From Thauera sp. K11 (GTDB lineage: Bacteria; Pseudomonadota; Gammaproteobacteria; Burkholderiales; Rhodocyclaceae): a stretch of 64,000 bases of DNA. The stretch lies in the NCBI RefSeq assembly GCF_002354895.1, contig NZ_CP023439.1, forward strand, positions 4,774,001-4,838,000, in the 5' to 3' direction. Numbering within the stretch: position 1 is the first letter of the stretch; each line of letters opens with the position of its first letter. The translations under genes were made by a program, and so were the position numbers. The notes under the pieces are model-generated. The model saw only the letters and a program-made list of their open reading frames with translations, had not been told where the DNA came from and searched no databases. Positions 48,451 through 61,508 of this stretch are shown in pieces.

Positions 48451-48627
48451 CGGCTCCTGATCGGATTCCGTGAACTCGCGCCATTACTCCCGTGCCATAC
48501 GGTAGCGCACGTAACATTCGATACATTTCAGCAATGGTGTTGCAAAAGTCTTTTCCTAGCCTTGGCTGACCGAGGCGAAGAGAATGATTTCAACGGGATA
48601 AGCCTCATCAGGGGAGCGGCACCGGCA

Positions 48628-49395
48628 ATGAGCGAGTTCATTCTCGAAACCAGCGGACTGACCAAGGAATTCAAGGGCTTTGCCGCCGTTTCGGGGGTCG
48701 ATCTGCGGGTGCGGCGCGGCCACATCCATGCGCTGATCGGGCCCAACGGCGCGGGCAAGACCACGGTCTTCAACCTGCTCACGAAATTCCTGCCGCCCAC
48801 CGCCGGCACGATCCACTTCGAGGGCCGCGACATCACCCACGAGGCCCCGGCGGCCACGGCGCGGCGCGGGCTGGTGCGTTCGTTCCAGATTTCCGCCACC
48901 TTTCCCAACCTGACCGTGCTGGAAAACGTGCGCATCGGCCTGCAGCGCAAGCTCGGCACCGGCTTCCACTTCTGGCGCTCCGAGAAGTCGCTCGACGTGC
49001 TCAACGACCGCGCGATGGCGCTGCTGGAATCGGTGGACCTCGGCAGGTTCGCCGACACCGTGACCGGCGAGATGCCCTACGGCCGCAAGCGCGCGCTCGA
49101 GATCGCCACCACGCTGGCGCTGGAGCCCACGATGATGCTGCTCGACGAGCCCACCCAGGGCATGGGCCACGAAGACATCGACCGCGTCGTCGCGCTGATC
49201 CGCAAGGTGTCGGAGAACCGCACCATCCTGATGGTGGAGCACAACCTGTCGGTGGTCGCCAACCTGTGCGACCGCATCACCGTGCTGACGCGCGGCAGCG
49301 TGCTCGCCGAAGGCAGCTACGGCGAGGTGTCGAAGAATCCCAAGGTACTCGAAGCCTACGTCGGCTCCGACGACATGAACGACGCCCACCACTAG
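48628..49395 (+). CDS. livG: Branched-chain amino-acid-type ABC transporter ATPase (LivG-like)
   Basis: This 255-residue ATPase of the LivG type has Walker A G-P-N-G-A-G-K-T-T (about 38), the Liv-type R-S-F-Q-I-S-A-T-F-P-N-L-T-V-L-E-N-V segment, the signature region E-M-P-Y-G-R-K-R-A-L-E-I-A, Walker B M-M-L-L-D-E-P-T-Q-G-M and the His switch V-E-H-N-L. It begins a run livG-livF-livK-livH-livM with gaps of 10-57 bases and should energise uptake. ATG 48628 is the first codon of the conserved protein; the open frame extends far upstream into repeat sequence. Confidence 0.92.
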   Translation: MSEFILETSGLTKEFKGFAAVSGVDLRVRRGHIHALIGPNGAGKTTVFNLLTKFLPPTAGTIHFEGRDITHEAPAATARRGLVRSFQISATFPNLTVLENVRIGLQRKLGTGFHFWRSEKSLDVLNDRAMALLESVDLGRFADTVTGEMPYGRKRALEIATTLALEPTMMLLDEPTQGMGHEDIDRVVALIRKVSENRTILMVEHNLSVVANLCDRITVLTRGSVLAEGSYGEVSKNPKVLEAYVGSDDMNDAHH

Positions 49396-49405
49396 GCCGC
49401 GACCC

Positions 49406-50128
49406 ATGACCAGCGCCTTCGAACCCCATCCGGAGATGCTGCGGATCAGCGATCTGCACGCCTTCTACGGTGAATCCCACATCCTCCACGGCATCGACCT
49501 CCAGGTGGCGCGGGGCGAATGCGTGACGCTGCTCGGGCGCAACGGCTCGGGCCGCTCGACCACGCTGAAGTCCGTCCTCGGCCTCGTCGGGCGGCGCAGC
49601 GGCTCGATCATGGTCAATGGCAAGGAGGTGGTCGCCGAGCCCACCCACCGCATGGCGCGCCACGGCATCGGCTACGTGCCCGAGGAAAGGGCGATCTTCT
49701 CCTCGCTGTCGGCCGAGGAAAACCTGCTGCTGCCGCCGCAGGTGTCCAGCGGCGGCATGTCGGTGGACGAGATCTACCGCATGTTCCCCAACCTGGAAGA
49801 GCGCCGCGCCAGCCCCGGCACCAAGCTCTCCGGCGGCGAGCAGCAGATGCTGGCGATGGCGCGCGTGCTGCGCACCGGCGCGCGCCTGCTGCTGCTCGAC
49901 GAGATCACCGAGGGGCTGGCGCCGGTGATCGTGAAGAAGCTGGGCGAAGTCATCACCGAGCTGAAGGCACGCGGCTTCACCATCGTCATGGTGGAGCAGA
50001 ACTTCCGCTTTGCCGCGCCGCTCGCCGACCGGCACTACGTGCTGGAGCACGGCGAAATCATTGCCACCATCCCGCAGGCGGAGCTGCCCGGCAGGATGGA
50101 CTGGCTGCACCAGACGCTTGGCGTGTGA
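49406..50128 (+). CDS. livF: Liv-type ABC transporter ATPase (LivF-like), Walker A Lys to Arg
   Basis: This 240-residue LivF-type ATPase has Walker A written G-R-N-G-S-G-R-S-T-T, with Arg in place of the usual Lys. The signature L-S-G-G-E-Q-Q-M-L-A-M-A-R, Walker B L-L-L-L-D-E-I-T-E-G-L and switch V-E-Q-N are intact. It follows livG by 10 bases. If the Arg impairs ATP binding, LivG must drive transport alone; some LivF relatives are known to carry this change. Confidence 0.9.
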   Translation: MTSAFEPHPEMLRISDLHAFYGESHILHGIDLQVARGECVTLLGRNGSGRSTTLKSVLGLVGRRSGSIMVNGKEVVAEPTHRMARHGIGYVPEERAIFSSLSAEENLLLPPQVSSGGMSVDEIYRMFPNLEERRASPGTKLSGGEQQMLAMARVLRTGARLLLLDEITEGLAPVIVKKLGEVITELKARGFTIVMVEQNFRFAAPLADRHYVLEHGEIIATIPQAELPGRMDWLHQTLGV

Positions 50129-50160
50129 TCCAGGCGTCCTCACAACGACGGAGACGAACC

Positions 50161-51375
50161 ATGCACATGAAGAAACGGCTGACCGCCATCTGCGCAGCGG
50201 CCATGGCCGCGCTGGCCGGCGGCGCGCACGCGCAGATCTCGGGCAACACGGTGAAGATCGGCGTGCTCACCGACATGTCGGGCACCTATTCCGACCTCGC
50301 CGGCCCGGGCGCGGTACTCGCCACCCAGATGGCGATCGACGACTTCATCGCCCAGGAGAAGCCGACGTTCAAGGTGGAGATGGTCTCCGCCGACCACCAG
50401 AACAAGGCCGACATCGCCTCCACCAAGGCGCGCGAATGGTTCGAGCGCGAGGGCGTGGACACCGCCACCGAGCTGGTCACCACCTCGACCGCGCTGGCGG
50501 TGATGAAGATCGGCAAGGAAATGAACAAGGTGGTGCTGATGAACGGCCCGGCCTCGACGCCGATCACCAACGAGCAGTGCAACGACGTCAGCGTGCACTA
50601 CACCTACGACACCTACGCGCTCGCCAACGGTACCGCCAAGGCGGTGACCCAGCAGGGCGGCAAGACCTGGTTCTTCCTCACCGCCGACTACGCCTTCGGC
50701 CAGGCACTGGAAAAGGACTCGTCGGCGGTGGTCACCGCCAACGGCGGCAAGGTGCTGGGCTCGGTGCGCCACCCCTTCCCGGCGTCGGACTTCTCCTCCT
50801 TCCTGCTGCAGGCGCAGGCTTCGGGCGCGCAGATCATCGGCCTGGCCAATGCCGGCGCCGACACCACCAACGCGATCAAGCAGGCGGCCGAATTCGGCAT
50901 CACGCCCAAGCAGCAGCTCGCCGGTCTGCTGATGTTCCTCTCCGACGTGCATTCGCTCGGCCTCAAGAACAGCCAGGGCATGTACCTCACCACCGGCTTC
51001 TACTGGGATCGCGACGACCAGACCCGCGCCTGGTCCAAGCGCTTCTTCGACAAGCAGAAGCGCATGCCGACCATGGTGCAGGCCGGCCAGTATTCCTCGG
51101 TGCTGCACTACCTGAAGGCGGTGAAGGCCGCCGGCACCGACGACACCGCCAAGGTGATGGCGCAGATGAAGAAGACGCCGATCAACGACTTCTTCGCCAG
51201 GAACGGCCAGATCCGCGAGGACGGCCGCATGATCCACGACATGTACCTGGTGCAGGTGAAGAAGCCGGACGAATCCAAGTACCCGTGGGACTACTACCAC
51301 ATCCGCCAGGTCATCCCGGCGGCCGAGGCCTTCCAGCCGCTGTCGCAGTCGCGCTGCCCGCTGGTCAAGAAGTGA
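50161..51375 (+). CDS. livK: Periplasmic substrate-binding protein of the Liv-type transporter
   Basis: This 404-residue protein has a Sec signal peptide (M-H-M-K-K-R-L-T-A-I-C-A-A-A-M-A-A-L-A-G-G, cleavage after A-H-A). A type I periplasmic-binding domain follows (K-I-G-V-L-T-D-M-S-G-T-Y-S-D-L-A-G-P-G, then V-S-A-D-H-Q-N-K-A-D and F-F-L-T-A-D-Y-A-F-G-Q). This subgroup often binds amides, short acids or aromatic acids rather than leucine, so the ligand is open. ATG 50167 is an alternative start. It sits between the ATPases and permeases. Confidence 0.9.
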   Translation: MHMKKRLTAICAAAMAALAGGAHAQISGNTVKIGVLTDMSGTYSDLAGPGAVLATQMAIDDFIAQEKPTFKVEMVSADHQNKADIASTKAREWFEREGVDTATELVTTSTALAVMKIGKEMNKVVLMNGPASTPITNEQCNDVSVHYTYDTYALANGTAKAVTQQGGKTWFFLTADYAFGQALEKDSSAVVTANGGKVLGSVRHPFPASDFSSFLLQAQASGAQIIGLANAGADTTNAIKQAAEFGITPKQQLAGLLMFLSDVHSLGLKNSQGMYLTTGFYWDRDDQTRAWSKRFFDKQKRMPTMVQAGQYSSVLHYLKAVKAAGTDDTAKVMAQMKKTPINDFFARNGQIREDGRMIHDMYLVQVKKPDESKYPWDYYHIRQVIPAAEAFQPLSQSRCPLVKK

Positions 51376-51431
51376 TCTGATCCACCGCTGCGCCCGGGGC
51401 GGCCACCGCCGTCCCGGCGCGGGAGCCGTCC

Positions 51432-52316
51432 ATGGAAATCTTCGGAGTGCCGAGTGCGCTGTTCGGCAGCCAGTTGCTGATCGGCCTGATCAACGGCTCG
51501 TTCTACGCCATCCTCAGCCTCGGGCTGGCGATCATCTTCGGCCTGCTCAACATCATCAACTTCGCACACGGCGCGCAGTACATGATGGGTGCCTTCGTCG
51601 CCTGGATCGCGCTGGCGAAGTTCGGCGTCAACTACTGGGTGGCGCTGCTGCTGGCGCCGATCCTGGTCGGGGCGCTGGGCGTGGTGCTGGAGCGCACGAT
51701 GCTGAGCAAGCTCTACAAGCTCGACCATCTCTACGGCCTGCTGCTGACCTTCGGCCTGGCGCTGATCTTCGAGGGCGTCTTCCGCGACCAGTTCGGCATC
51801 TCCGGGCAAAGCTACGAAGTGCCGGAACTGCTGCAGGGCGGCGTCAACCTCGGCTTCATGTTCATGCCGATCTATCGCGGCTGGGTGGTCGTCGCCGCGC
51901 TCGCGGTGTGCTTCGGCACCTGGTTCATGATCGAGAAGACCAAGCTCGGCGCCTACCTGCGCGCCGGCACCGAGAATCCGCAGATCGTGCAGGCGCTGGG
52001 CATCAACGTGCCGCTGCTGATCACCTTCACCTACGGCTACGGCGTGGCGCTGGCCGCCTTCGCCGGCGTGCTCGCGGCGCCGATCTACCAGGTCAGCCCG
52101 CAGATGGGCTCCAACCTCATCATCGTCGTGTTCGCGGTGGTCGTCATCGGCGGCATGGGGTCGATCATGGGCTCCATCGTCACCGGCCTGGGCCTGGGCC
52201 TGGTCGAAGGGCTGACGCGCGTGTTCTATCCCGAGGCGTCCGCCGTGGTCGTCTTCTTCATCATGGTGATCGTGCTGCTGGTCCGCCCCGCCGGGCTGTT
52301 CGGCCGCGCCGTCTGA
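51432..52316 (+). CDS. livH: Liv-type ABC transporter permease (LivH-like)
   Basis: This 294-residue inner-membrane permease has about eight helices. The motifs G-L-I-N-G-S-F-Y-A-I-L-S-L-G-L-A-I-I-F-G-L-L-N-I-I-N-F-A-H-G (residues 18-47) and R-A-G-T-E-N-P-Q-I-V-Q-A-L-G-I are typical of LivH, the latter being the coupling loop that meets the ATPase. It follows livK by 56 bases and precedes livM by 23. Confidence 0.93.
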   Translation: MEIFGVPSALFGSQLLIGLINGSFYAILSLGLAIIFGLLNIINFAHGAQYMMGAFVAWIALAKFGVNYWVALLLAPILVGALGVVLERTMLSKLYKLDHLYGLLLTFGLALIFEGVFRDQFGISGQSYEVPELLQGGVNLGFMFMPIYRGWVVVAALAVCFGTWFMIEKTKLGAYLRAGTENPQIVQALGINVPLLITFTYGYGVALAAFAGVLAAPIYQVSPQMGSNLIIVVFAVVVIGGMGSIMGSIVTGLGLGLVEGLTRVFYPEASAVVVFFIMVIVLLVRPAGLFGRAV

Positions 52317-52339
52317 GCCGCGCCCCGAGGACAACGCCT

Positions 52340-53293
52340 ATGAGCCGCAACCTTTCCATGTTCGCCCGCGCCACCCCGCTCCTGTTCGGCGCCCTGTTCG
52401 TTCTCGGGCTGGTGGCGCCGTTCGCGGTGTATCCCACCTTCCTGATGAAGATCCTGTGCTTCGGCCTGTTCGCCTGCGCCTTCAACCTGCTGCTGGGTTT
52501 CGCCGGCCTGCTGTCCTTCGGCCATGCCGCCTTCCTCGGCACCGCCGGCTACGTGTGCGGCATGCTGGTGCGCGATGCGGGCGTCACCCCGGAGGTCGGC
52601 ATCCTCGGCGGCACGCTGGCGGCGGGCATCCTGGGCTGGGTGTTCGGCGTGCTGGCGATCCGCCGCAGTGGCATCTATTTCGCCATGATCACGCTGGCGC
52701 TGGCGCAGATGGTGTTCTTCTTCGCGCTGCAGTGGAGGGCGACCGGCGGCGAGGACGGGCTCCAGGGGGTGCCGCGCGGCCACCTGTTCGGCGTCATCGA
52801 CCTGTCCAACAACCTCGCCATGTACTACCTGGTGTTCGCGGTGTTCTGCATCGGCTTCTTCATCATCTACCGCGCCATCCATTCCCCCTTCGGCCAGATC
52901 CTGAAGGCGATCCGCGAGAACGAGCCGCGCGCGGTCTCGCTCGGCTACGACGTGACGAAGTTCAAGCTGCTCGCCTTCGTGCTGTCGGCCGCGCTCGCCG
53001 GCCTGGCCGGCGCGACCAAGACGCTGGTGTTCCAGCTCGCCTCGCTGACCGACGTGCATTGGCACATGTCCGGCGAGGTGGTGCTGATGACCCTGCTCGG
53101 CGGCCTCGGCACCATCCTCGGCCCGCTGGCCGGCGCCGCGGTCATCGTCAGCCTGCAGAGCGAGCTGGCGGACAAGGTGGGCTCGTGGGTGACGGTGATC
53201 ATGGGCGCGATCTTCGTGCTGTGCGTGCTGCTGTTCCGCCGCGGCATCGTCGGCGAACTGCAGGCGCTGATCCGGCGCTCCGGCGTCAACTGA
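52340..53293 (+). CDS. livM: Liv-type ABC transporter permease (LivM-like)
   Basis: This 317-residue permease partners LivH. The markers are A-F-N-L-L-L-G-F-A-G-L-L-S-F-G-H-A-A-F (about 48), R-R-S-G-I-Y-F-A-M-I-T-L-A-L-A-Q and the coupling loop A-I-R-E-N-E-P-R-A-V-S-L-G-Y (about 195). About nine helices are evident. It is the last gene of the transporter operon; the next gene begins 340 bases later, after a dispersed repeat. Confidence 0.93.
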   Translation: MSRNLSMFARATPLLFGALFVLGLVAPFAVYPTFLMKILCFGLFACAFNLLLGFAGLLSFGHAAFLGTAGYVCGMLVRDAGVTPEVGILGGTLAAGILGWVFGVLAIRRSGIYFAMITLALAQMVFFFALQWRATGGEDGLQGVPRGHLFGVIDLSNNLAMYYLVFAVFCIGFFIIYRAIHSPFGQILKAIRENEPRAVSLGYDVTKFKLLAFVLSAALAGLAGATKTLVFQLASLTDVHWHMSGEVVLMTLLGGLGTILGPLAGAAVIVSLQSELADKVGSWVTVIMGAIFVLCVLLFRRGIVGELQALIRRSGVN

Positions 53294-53632
53294 AAAGCGC
53301 GGCCGGCGCCGCCACCGTGGGCGCACGGCGGCGGCCGTCCCGCCGCCGGTGGCGTCGCCAGCGGGGCAATCGCATGATCGCCCGCATCCGGTCTGGCGGC
53401 GGGGGATGCGCTCCGCGTCCTGCGCAACCCGACCTCGCTGCCGCTCGGGACTCGGACCGTACTCGTCCGCTCAACGCATCCCCCGCCGCCAGACCTGCCG
53501 CGACGCCAGGCCGACGGCCGCAGGACCTCGTCATGCGATCGCCCTGCGTCGACCACCTGCTCTGCTGCTTTCTGCGCTCCCCGCGATTATCCTGTTGCAC
53601 ATAACAACCAAAGAACAGCGGGAGACACGCCG
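53294..53632. other. Intergenic region with inverted copy of the dispersed repeat
   Basis: These 339 bases lie between livM and the sigma-54 activator gene. They contain repeat copy C at 53390-53495. The last 100 bases before the activator are not clearly structured. GGGAGAC about 4 bases before the activator ATG is its binding site. Confidence 0.6.
53390..53495 (-). repeat. Dispersed imperfect-palindrome repeat, copy C (inverted)
   Basis: Same ends as copy A (GGTCTGG and CCAGACC with GGGGGATGCG/CGCATCCCCC). Read on the minus strand, the core GCGGACGAGTACGGTCCGAG and GCAGCGAGGTCGGGTTGCGC match copies A and D. Confidence 0.85.
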
Positions 53633-55036
<1,404 letters not shown>

Positions 55037-55074
55037 TCGGCCGCGGTCCGCGCTGTCCGCGGGGCCCGACAGGC

Positions 55075-55092
55075 TGTCCGGAACGGCGGACA
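55075..55092. promoter_or_regulatory. Candidate activator-binding inverted repeat
   Basis: TGTCCG-N6-CGGACA is a perfect 6-bp inverted repeat 66 bases upstream of the -24 element. A nearby TGTCCG at about 55054 may be a second half site. The position suits an enhancer for the sigma-54 activator but is untested. Confidence 0.4.
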
Positions 55093-55157
55093 CTCCGAAG
55101 CCGCCATACGACGGGAGAAATCTAGAAAATCTAGTGTTTTCAGTGACTTGGTCCGTC

Positions 55158-55172
55158 AGGCACGCAATGTGC
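55158..55172 (+). promoter_or_regulatory. Sigma-54 (-24/-12) promoter
   Basis: AGGCACGCAATGTGC matches the RpoN consensus TGGCACG-N4-TTGC at the invariant GG and GC, spaced exactly 12 bases apart. Transcription would start near 55183, leaving a leader of about 36 bases that contains GGAGGAG before the GTG start at 55219. The gene just upstream encodes a sigma-54 activator. Confidence 0.8.
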
Positions 55173-55218
55173 TGCAGGAGGCGCCACATTCATGGACAAC
55201 TCCGGAGGAGACAAGAAA

Positions 55219-56616
55219 GTGGACTTCCTGATCGTACTGGCCTCGCTGGCCTTCCTGATGTTCGTCGCCTATCGGGGCTACAGCGTCATCCTGTTCGCCC
55301 CGGTCGCCGCACTCGGCGCCGTGCTGTTCGTCGACCCCAACCTGGTCGCACCGATGTTCACCGGCCTGTTCATGGACAAGATGGTCGGCTTCGTGAAGAA
55401 CTTCTTCCCGGTCTTCCTGCTCGGCGCGGTGTTCGGCAAGGTCATCGAACTGTCGGGCTTTTCCAAGGCCATCGTCGCCTCGGTGATCAAGCTCATCGGC
55501 CGCGAGCGCGCGATGCTGTCCATCGTCATCGTCTGCGCGCTACTGACCTACGGCGGGGTGTCGCTGTTCGTCGTGGTGTTCGCGGTCTATCCGTTCGCCG
55601 CCGAGATGTTCCGGCAGGGCGGCATCCCGAAGCGCCTGATTCCCGGCACGATCGCGCTGGGCGCCTTCACGTTCACGATGGATTCGCTGCCTGGTACGCC
55701 GCAGATCCAGAACATCATCCCGACCACCTTCTTCAAGACCGACATCTACGCGGCGCCCTGGCTGGGCATCATCGGCGCGCTGTTCATCTTCGCGCTCGGC
55801 ATGGCGTACCTGGAAGGATGCCGCCGCCGGGCCGCCGCCGCGGGCGAAGGCTACGGCACCGGCCACGTCAACGAGCCGGAGCCCTTCGAGCACGAGAAGC
55901 TGGCCCATCCGCTGATCGCCATCCTGCCGCTGGTGATGGTCGGGGTGATGAACAAGGTCTTCACCAGCGCCATCCCGCTGCTCTACGGCGAAAAGGTGTC
56001 CTTCATCCCGGCGGTCATCGGCAATGCCGCGCCGGTGGTGCAGCAGACCAAGGCGGTGGCGGCGATCTGGGCGGTCGAGGGTGCGCTGCTGCTGGGTATC
56101 GCCACGGTGTTCGTGTTCGCCGGGCGCAGGGTGGTCGCCAAGTTCGCCGAGGGCAGCAAGGGGGCCATCGCCGGTGCCCTGCTGGCGACCATGAACACCG
56201 CTTCGGAATACGGCTTCGGCGCGGTCATCGCCGCGCTGCCGGGCTTCCTGGTCGTCGCCAACGCCCTCGGTTCCATCCCCAACCCGCTCGTCAACGAAGC
56301 GATCACCGTGACCTCGCTGGCGGGCATCACCGGCTCGGCCTCCGGCGGCATGGGCATCGCGCTGGCGGCCATGGCCGATACCTTCATCGCCAACGCCCAG
56401 GCCGCGGGCATTCCGCTCGAGGTCTTCCACCGCGTCGCGTCGATGGCTTCCGGCGGCATGGACACCCTGCCGCACAACGGCGCGGTGATCACGCTGCTCG
56501 CAGTCACCGGCCTGACCCACCGGCAGTCGTACAAGGACATCTTCGCCGTCACCTGCATCAAGACCCTGGCCGTGTTCGTGGTGATCGCGGTCTATTACGC
56601 CACCGGCCTGGTGTGA
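55219..56616 (+). CDS. GntP-family permease
   Basis: This 465-residue inner-membrane symporter of the gluconate/carboxylate GntP family has about 12 helices. The start [27 protein letters not shown] is the normal family N-terminus. I prefer GTG 55219, with GGAGGAG 8 bases upstream, over ATG 55192: the -24/-12 promoter would start transcription near 55183, leaving ATG 55192 without its binding site. Conserved blocks [15 protein letters not shown] and [11 protein letters not shown] are present. Relatives carry gluconate or 3-hydroxybutyrate-like acids. Downstream lies a CoA-transferase. Confidence 0.9.
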   Translation: MDFLIVLASLAFLMFVAYRGYSVILFAPVAALGAVLFVDPNLVAPMFTGLFMDKMVGFVKNFFPVFLLGAVFGKVIELSGFSKAIVASVIKLIGRERAMLSIVIVCALLTYGGVSLFVVVFAVYPFAAEMFRQGGIPKRLIPGTIALGAFTFTMDSLPGTPQIQNIIPTTFFKTDIYAAPWLGIIGALFIFALGMAYLEGCRRRAAAAGEGYGTGHVNEPEPFEHEKLAHPLIAILPLVMVGVMNKVFTSAIPLLYGEKVSFIPAVIGNAAPVVQQTKAVAAIWAVEGALLLGIATVFVFAGRRVVAKFAEGSKGAIAGALLATMNTASEYGFGAVIAALPGFLVVANALGSIPNPLVNEAITVTSLAGITGSASGGMGIALAAMADTFIANAQAAGIPLEVFHRVASMASGGMDTLPHNGAVITLLAVTGLTHRQSYKDIFAVTCIKTLAVFVVIAVYYATGLV

Positions 56617-56644
56617 CCGGACCGGAACCCGGAGGAGACTCGCC

Positions 56645-58657
56645 ATGCCCATGCCGCTCGCCCCGCACCCGATCACCGAACTGCTGCGCGCATCCGATAC
56701 CGGCAAGATCGTTTCCGCCCGCGATGCCGTCCGCCTCATCAACGACGGCGATACCGTCGCGACCGGCGGCTTCGTCGGCATCGGGTTTCCCGAGAACATC
56801 GCGGTCGCCCTCGAGGAACGCTTTCTCGAGGGCGAGGCCGCGGGCCCGCAGGGCCTCGGCTGCCCGCGCGGGCTGACGCTCGTCTATGCCGCCGGGCAGG
56901 GCGATGGCAAGGACCGCGGCCTCAACCATCTCGGCCACGACGGCCTGGTCGGCCGGGTGATCGGCGGCCACTGGGGGCTGGTGCCCAAGCTGCAGCAACT
57001 GGCGGTGTCGAACCGGATCGAAGCCTACAACCTGCCGCAGGGGGTGATCAGCCACCTGTTCCGCGACATCGCCGCGGGCAAGCCGGGCACCCTGACCCGG
57101 GTGGGCCTCGGCACCTACGTCGATCCCCGCTTCGGCGGCGGCAAGCTCAACGCCATGACCACCGCCGACCTCGTCCGCCTGATGGAGATCGACGGCGAGG
57201 AGTACCTGTTCTACAAGGCGTTCCCGATCAACGTCGGCATCATCCGCGGCACCACGGCCGATCCGGACGGCAACGTCACGATGGAAAAGGAGGCGCTGAC
57301 GCTGGAGGCGCAGGCCATCGCCATGGCGGCGCGCAATTCGGGCGGCATCGTCATCGTCCAGGTCGAGCGCATCGCCGAGCGCGGCACGCTGAATCCGCGC
57401 CAGGTGAAGGTCCCCGGCGTGCTGGTCGACTGCGTCGTGGTGGCGGAAAAGCCCGAATACCACCTGCAGACCTTCGCCGAGCCCTACAGCGCGGCGTTCT
57501 CGGGCGAGATCAGGGTGCCGACGTCGGCGATCGCGGCGATGCCGATGAGCGAGCGCAAGATCATCGCCCGCCGCGCCGCGCTGGAGCTGAAGGCCAACGC
57601 GGTGGTCAACCTCGGCATCGGCATGCCCGAAGGGCTGGCCAACGTGGCGACCGAGGAAAAGATCATCGACCTGATGACGCTCACCGCCGAACCCGGGGTC
57701 ATCGGCGGGATTCCGGCCGGCGGCCTCAGTTTCGGCGCGGCCACCAACGCGCAGGCCGTCATCGACCAGCCCAGCCAGTTCGACTTCTACGACGGCGGCG
57801 GGCTGGACATCGCCTTCCTGGGGCTGGCCCAGGCCGACCGCCAGGGCAACCTCAACGTCTCGCGCTTCGGGCCGCGGCTGGCCGGGGCGGGCGGCTTCAT
57901 CAACATCTCGCAGAACGCCAAGAAGGTCGTGTTCGTCGGCACCTTCACCGCCGGCAACCTGCAGATCGCGATCCGCGACGGCGCACTGGCCATCCTCGAG
58001 GACGGCAGGGCGAGGAAGTTCGTCGACGAGGTCGAGCACCGTACCTTCAGCGGCGTCCAGGCCGCCAAGTGGGGCAGGAGCGTGCTCTACGTGACCGAGC
58101 GCTGCGTGTTCCGGCTGTGCGAGGAGGGCCTGGAACTCATCGAGATCGCGCCCGGCGTGGATCTGCAGAAGGACATTCTCGACCGCATGGATTTCGTGCC
58201 GGTCATGAAGCGGGAACCCGCCCCGATGGATGCCCGCATCTTCCGCGACGAGCCGATGGGCCTGCGCCGCGAACTGCTGGAGATCCCCCTCGAGCGGCGC
58301 CTTTCGTACGACGCCCGGCAGAATCTCTTCTTCGTCGATTTCGAGGGGCTGTCGGTGCGCACCGAGGACGACATCGTGCGCATCATGCGCGCGGTCGATG
58401 CCGCCCTCGCGCCGGTGGGCCGCAAGGTCGATGCCATCGTCAACTACGACCGCTTCTCCATCGTGTCGGAACTGGTGGACGACTACATCGGCATGGTCAA
58501 GGGCCTGATGGAGCGCCACTACAACCAGGTGACCCGATATACCTCCAGCACCTTCCTGCGCATGAAGCTGGGTGAGGCGCTGCAGAAGCACGCGATCGAG
58601 CCGCACATCTACGAGCGGGCCGACGAGGCGGAGGACAGGCTGCACGGCGGGCGATGA
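56645..58657 (+). CDS. Fused acyl-CoA:acetate/3-ketoacid CoA-transferase with extra C-terminal domain
   Basis: This family I CoA-transferase has both subunits in one 670-residue chain. The alpha half (about 20-270) has [13 protein letters not shown]. The beta half (about 300-520) has [11 protein letters not shown] and the catalytic Glu in T-A-E-P-G-V-I-G-G (about 348). It would activate a short-chain acid by moving CoA from another thioester, in line with the permease gene 28 bases upstream. The final 130 residues ([22 protein letters not shown]) are absent from typical members of this fold and are unassigned. Confidence 0.92.
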   Translation: MPMPLAPHPITELLRASDTGKIVSARDAVRLINDGDTVATGGFVGIGFPENIAVALEERFLEGEAAGPQGLGCPRGLTLVYAAGQGDGKDRGLNHLGHDGLVGRVIGGHWGLVPKLQQLAVSNRIEAYNLPQGVISHLFRDIAAGKPGTLTRVGLGTYVDPRFGGGKLNAMTTADLVRLMEIDGEEYLFYKAFPINVGIIRGTTADPDGNVTMEKEALTLEAQAIAMAARNSGGIVIVQVERIAERGTLNPRQVKVPGVLVDCVVVAEKPEYHLQTFAEPYSAAFSGEIRVPTSAIAAMPMSERKIIARRAALELKANAVVNLGIGMPEGLANVATEEKIIDLMTLTAEPGVIGGIPAGGLSFGAATNAQAVIDQPSQFDFYDGGGLDIAFLGLAQADRQGNLNVSRFGPRLAGAGGFINISQNAKKVVFVGTFTAGNLQIAIRDGALAILEDGRARKFVDEVEHRTFSGVQAAKWGRSVLYVTERCVFRLCEEGLELIEIAPGVDLQKDILDRMDFVPVMKREPAPMDARIFRDEPMGLRRELLEIPLERRLSYDARQNLFFVDFEGLSVRTEDDIVRIMRAVDAALAPVGRKVDAIVNYDRFSIVSELVDDYIGMVKGLMERHYNQVTRYTSSTFLRMKLGEALQKHAIEPHIYERADEAEDRLHGGR

Positions 58658-58662
58658 CCGCG

Positions 58663-58699
58663 GCGGCGCGGCCCGCCTGCAGCCGGCGGGCCGCGCCGC
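58663..58699 (+). terminator. Hairpin after the CoA-transferase gene
   Basis: A perfect 15-bp GC stem (58663-58677 with 58685-58699, loop TGCAGCC) begins 5 bases after the stop. There is no T tract, but the position and strength suggest transcription termination. Confidence 0.65.
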
Positions 58700-58890
58700 G
58701 CTTCGGGCGGATTGCGCGGCCGCAAGCGCGCCAAAGCGTGGGCGTATTCAATAAGCCCATGTTTAGCATGTGAAAAATCGTGGAACAGCGGTGCGGAACG
58801 CTAGGCTGGTGGCGCATCTGCGCGTACAATCGGCCCCTCTTCCGACCGGTTTTCGCGTACCGCACCATGCAGCATCCCGCCTCGCAATCC
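58700..58890. other. Leader region of mnmG
   Basis: These 191 bases are AT-richer around 58740-58780, where the mnmG promoter is likely. TGTTTAGCATGTGAAAA at 58760 is loosely like a parS site but needs an extra two bases, so it is not called. Confidence 0.4.
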
Positions 58891-60806
<1,916 letters not shown>

Positions 60807-60810
<4 letters not shown>

Positions 60811-61460
60811 GCGGCGCGCTCGCCGCCCACGCGCGCCGGCTCGCCGACGGCATCGCCGCGCTCGGCTTCGCGCTGCCGCAGGAAACCGTCGACCGGCTGC
60901 TCGCCTTCGGTGAACTGCTGCTGAAGTGGAACAAGGTCTACAACCTGACCGCGATCCGCGACCCGCGCGAGGTGATCACCCACCATCTGCTCGATTCGCT
61001 CGCGGTGCTGCCCTGCCTCGAGCGCGTCGAGCGGCTCGCCGACATCGGCTCCGGCGGCGGTCTGCCCGGCATTCCGCTGGCCATCGTGCGCAGCGGGCTG
61101 ATCGTCAGCTCCATCGAGGCGGTGAACAAGAAGGCGAGCTTCCAGCAGCAGGCCAGGATCGAACTGCAACTGGGCAATTTCAGTGTGATCAACGAACGGG
61201 TGGAGAAGGTCGCCCCCGACCGCCTGCCGGGCGGCGCGGCCGACGGCGTGATCTCGCGCGCCTTCTCCAGCCTCGCGGACTTCGTGCAGTCGTCCGGCCA
61301 TCTCGTCGCCGCGGGCGGCGCGCTGTACGCGATGAAGGGCGTGCAGCCGGCCGACGAGATCGCGGCGCTGCCCGCCGGCTGGGCCGTCACCGCGGTGCAT
61401 GCGCTGCAGGTGCCGGGGCTGGATGCCGAACGTCATCTGCTGGTCATCGAGCGTGCATGA
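60807..61460 (+). CDS. rsmG: 16S rRNA (guanine-527-N7) methyltransferase RsmG (GidB)
   Basis: This 217-residue S-adenosylmethionine enzyme methylates G527 of 16S rRNA. The [12 protein letters not shown] segment, the binding motif [12 protein letters not shown] and N-K-K-A-S-F-Q-Q are typical. The GTG start overlaps the mnmG stop, so the two are translationally coupled. Confidence 0.95.
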
Positions 61461-61508
61461 AATTCGTCGGGCAGGGCGCCTTGGGCGATGGCTGCCCGCA
61501 ACCCGGCA

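Larger units (their letters stand above)
48189..48627. other. Intergenic region with two dispersed-repeat copies
   Basis: These 439 bases lie between the Lrp gene and the Liv operon. They contain a full repeat at 48247-48351 and a partial one at about 48376-48450. The last 150 bases are less GC-rich and should hold the promoter of the transporter operon, but I cannot assign -35 and -10 boxes securely. Confidence 0.6.

Noticed and set aside
47660..48460. Forward frames overlapping the Lrp/AsnC gene and extending into the repeats
   Set aside because: They are Arg/Pro-rich shadow frames. The Lrp frame has both expected domains.
58760..58776. Possible parS site upstream of mnmG
   Set aside because: TGTTTAGCATGTGAAAA needs a two-base insertion and further changes to match TGTTTCACGTGAAACA. 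No better parS-like site was noticed by eye in the window.
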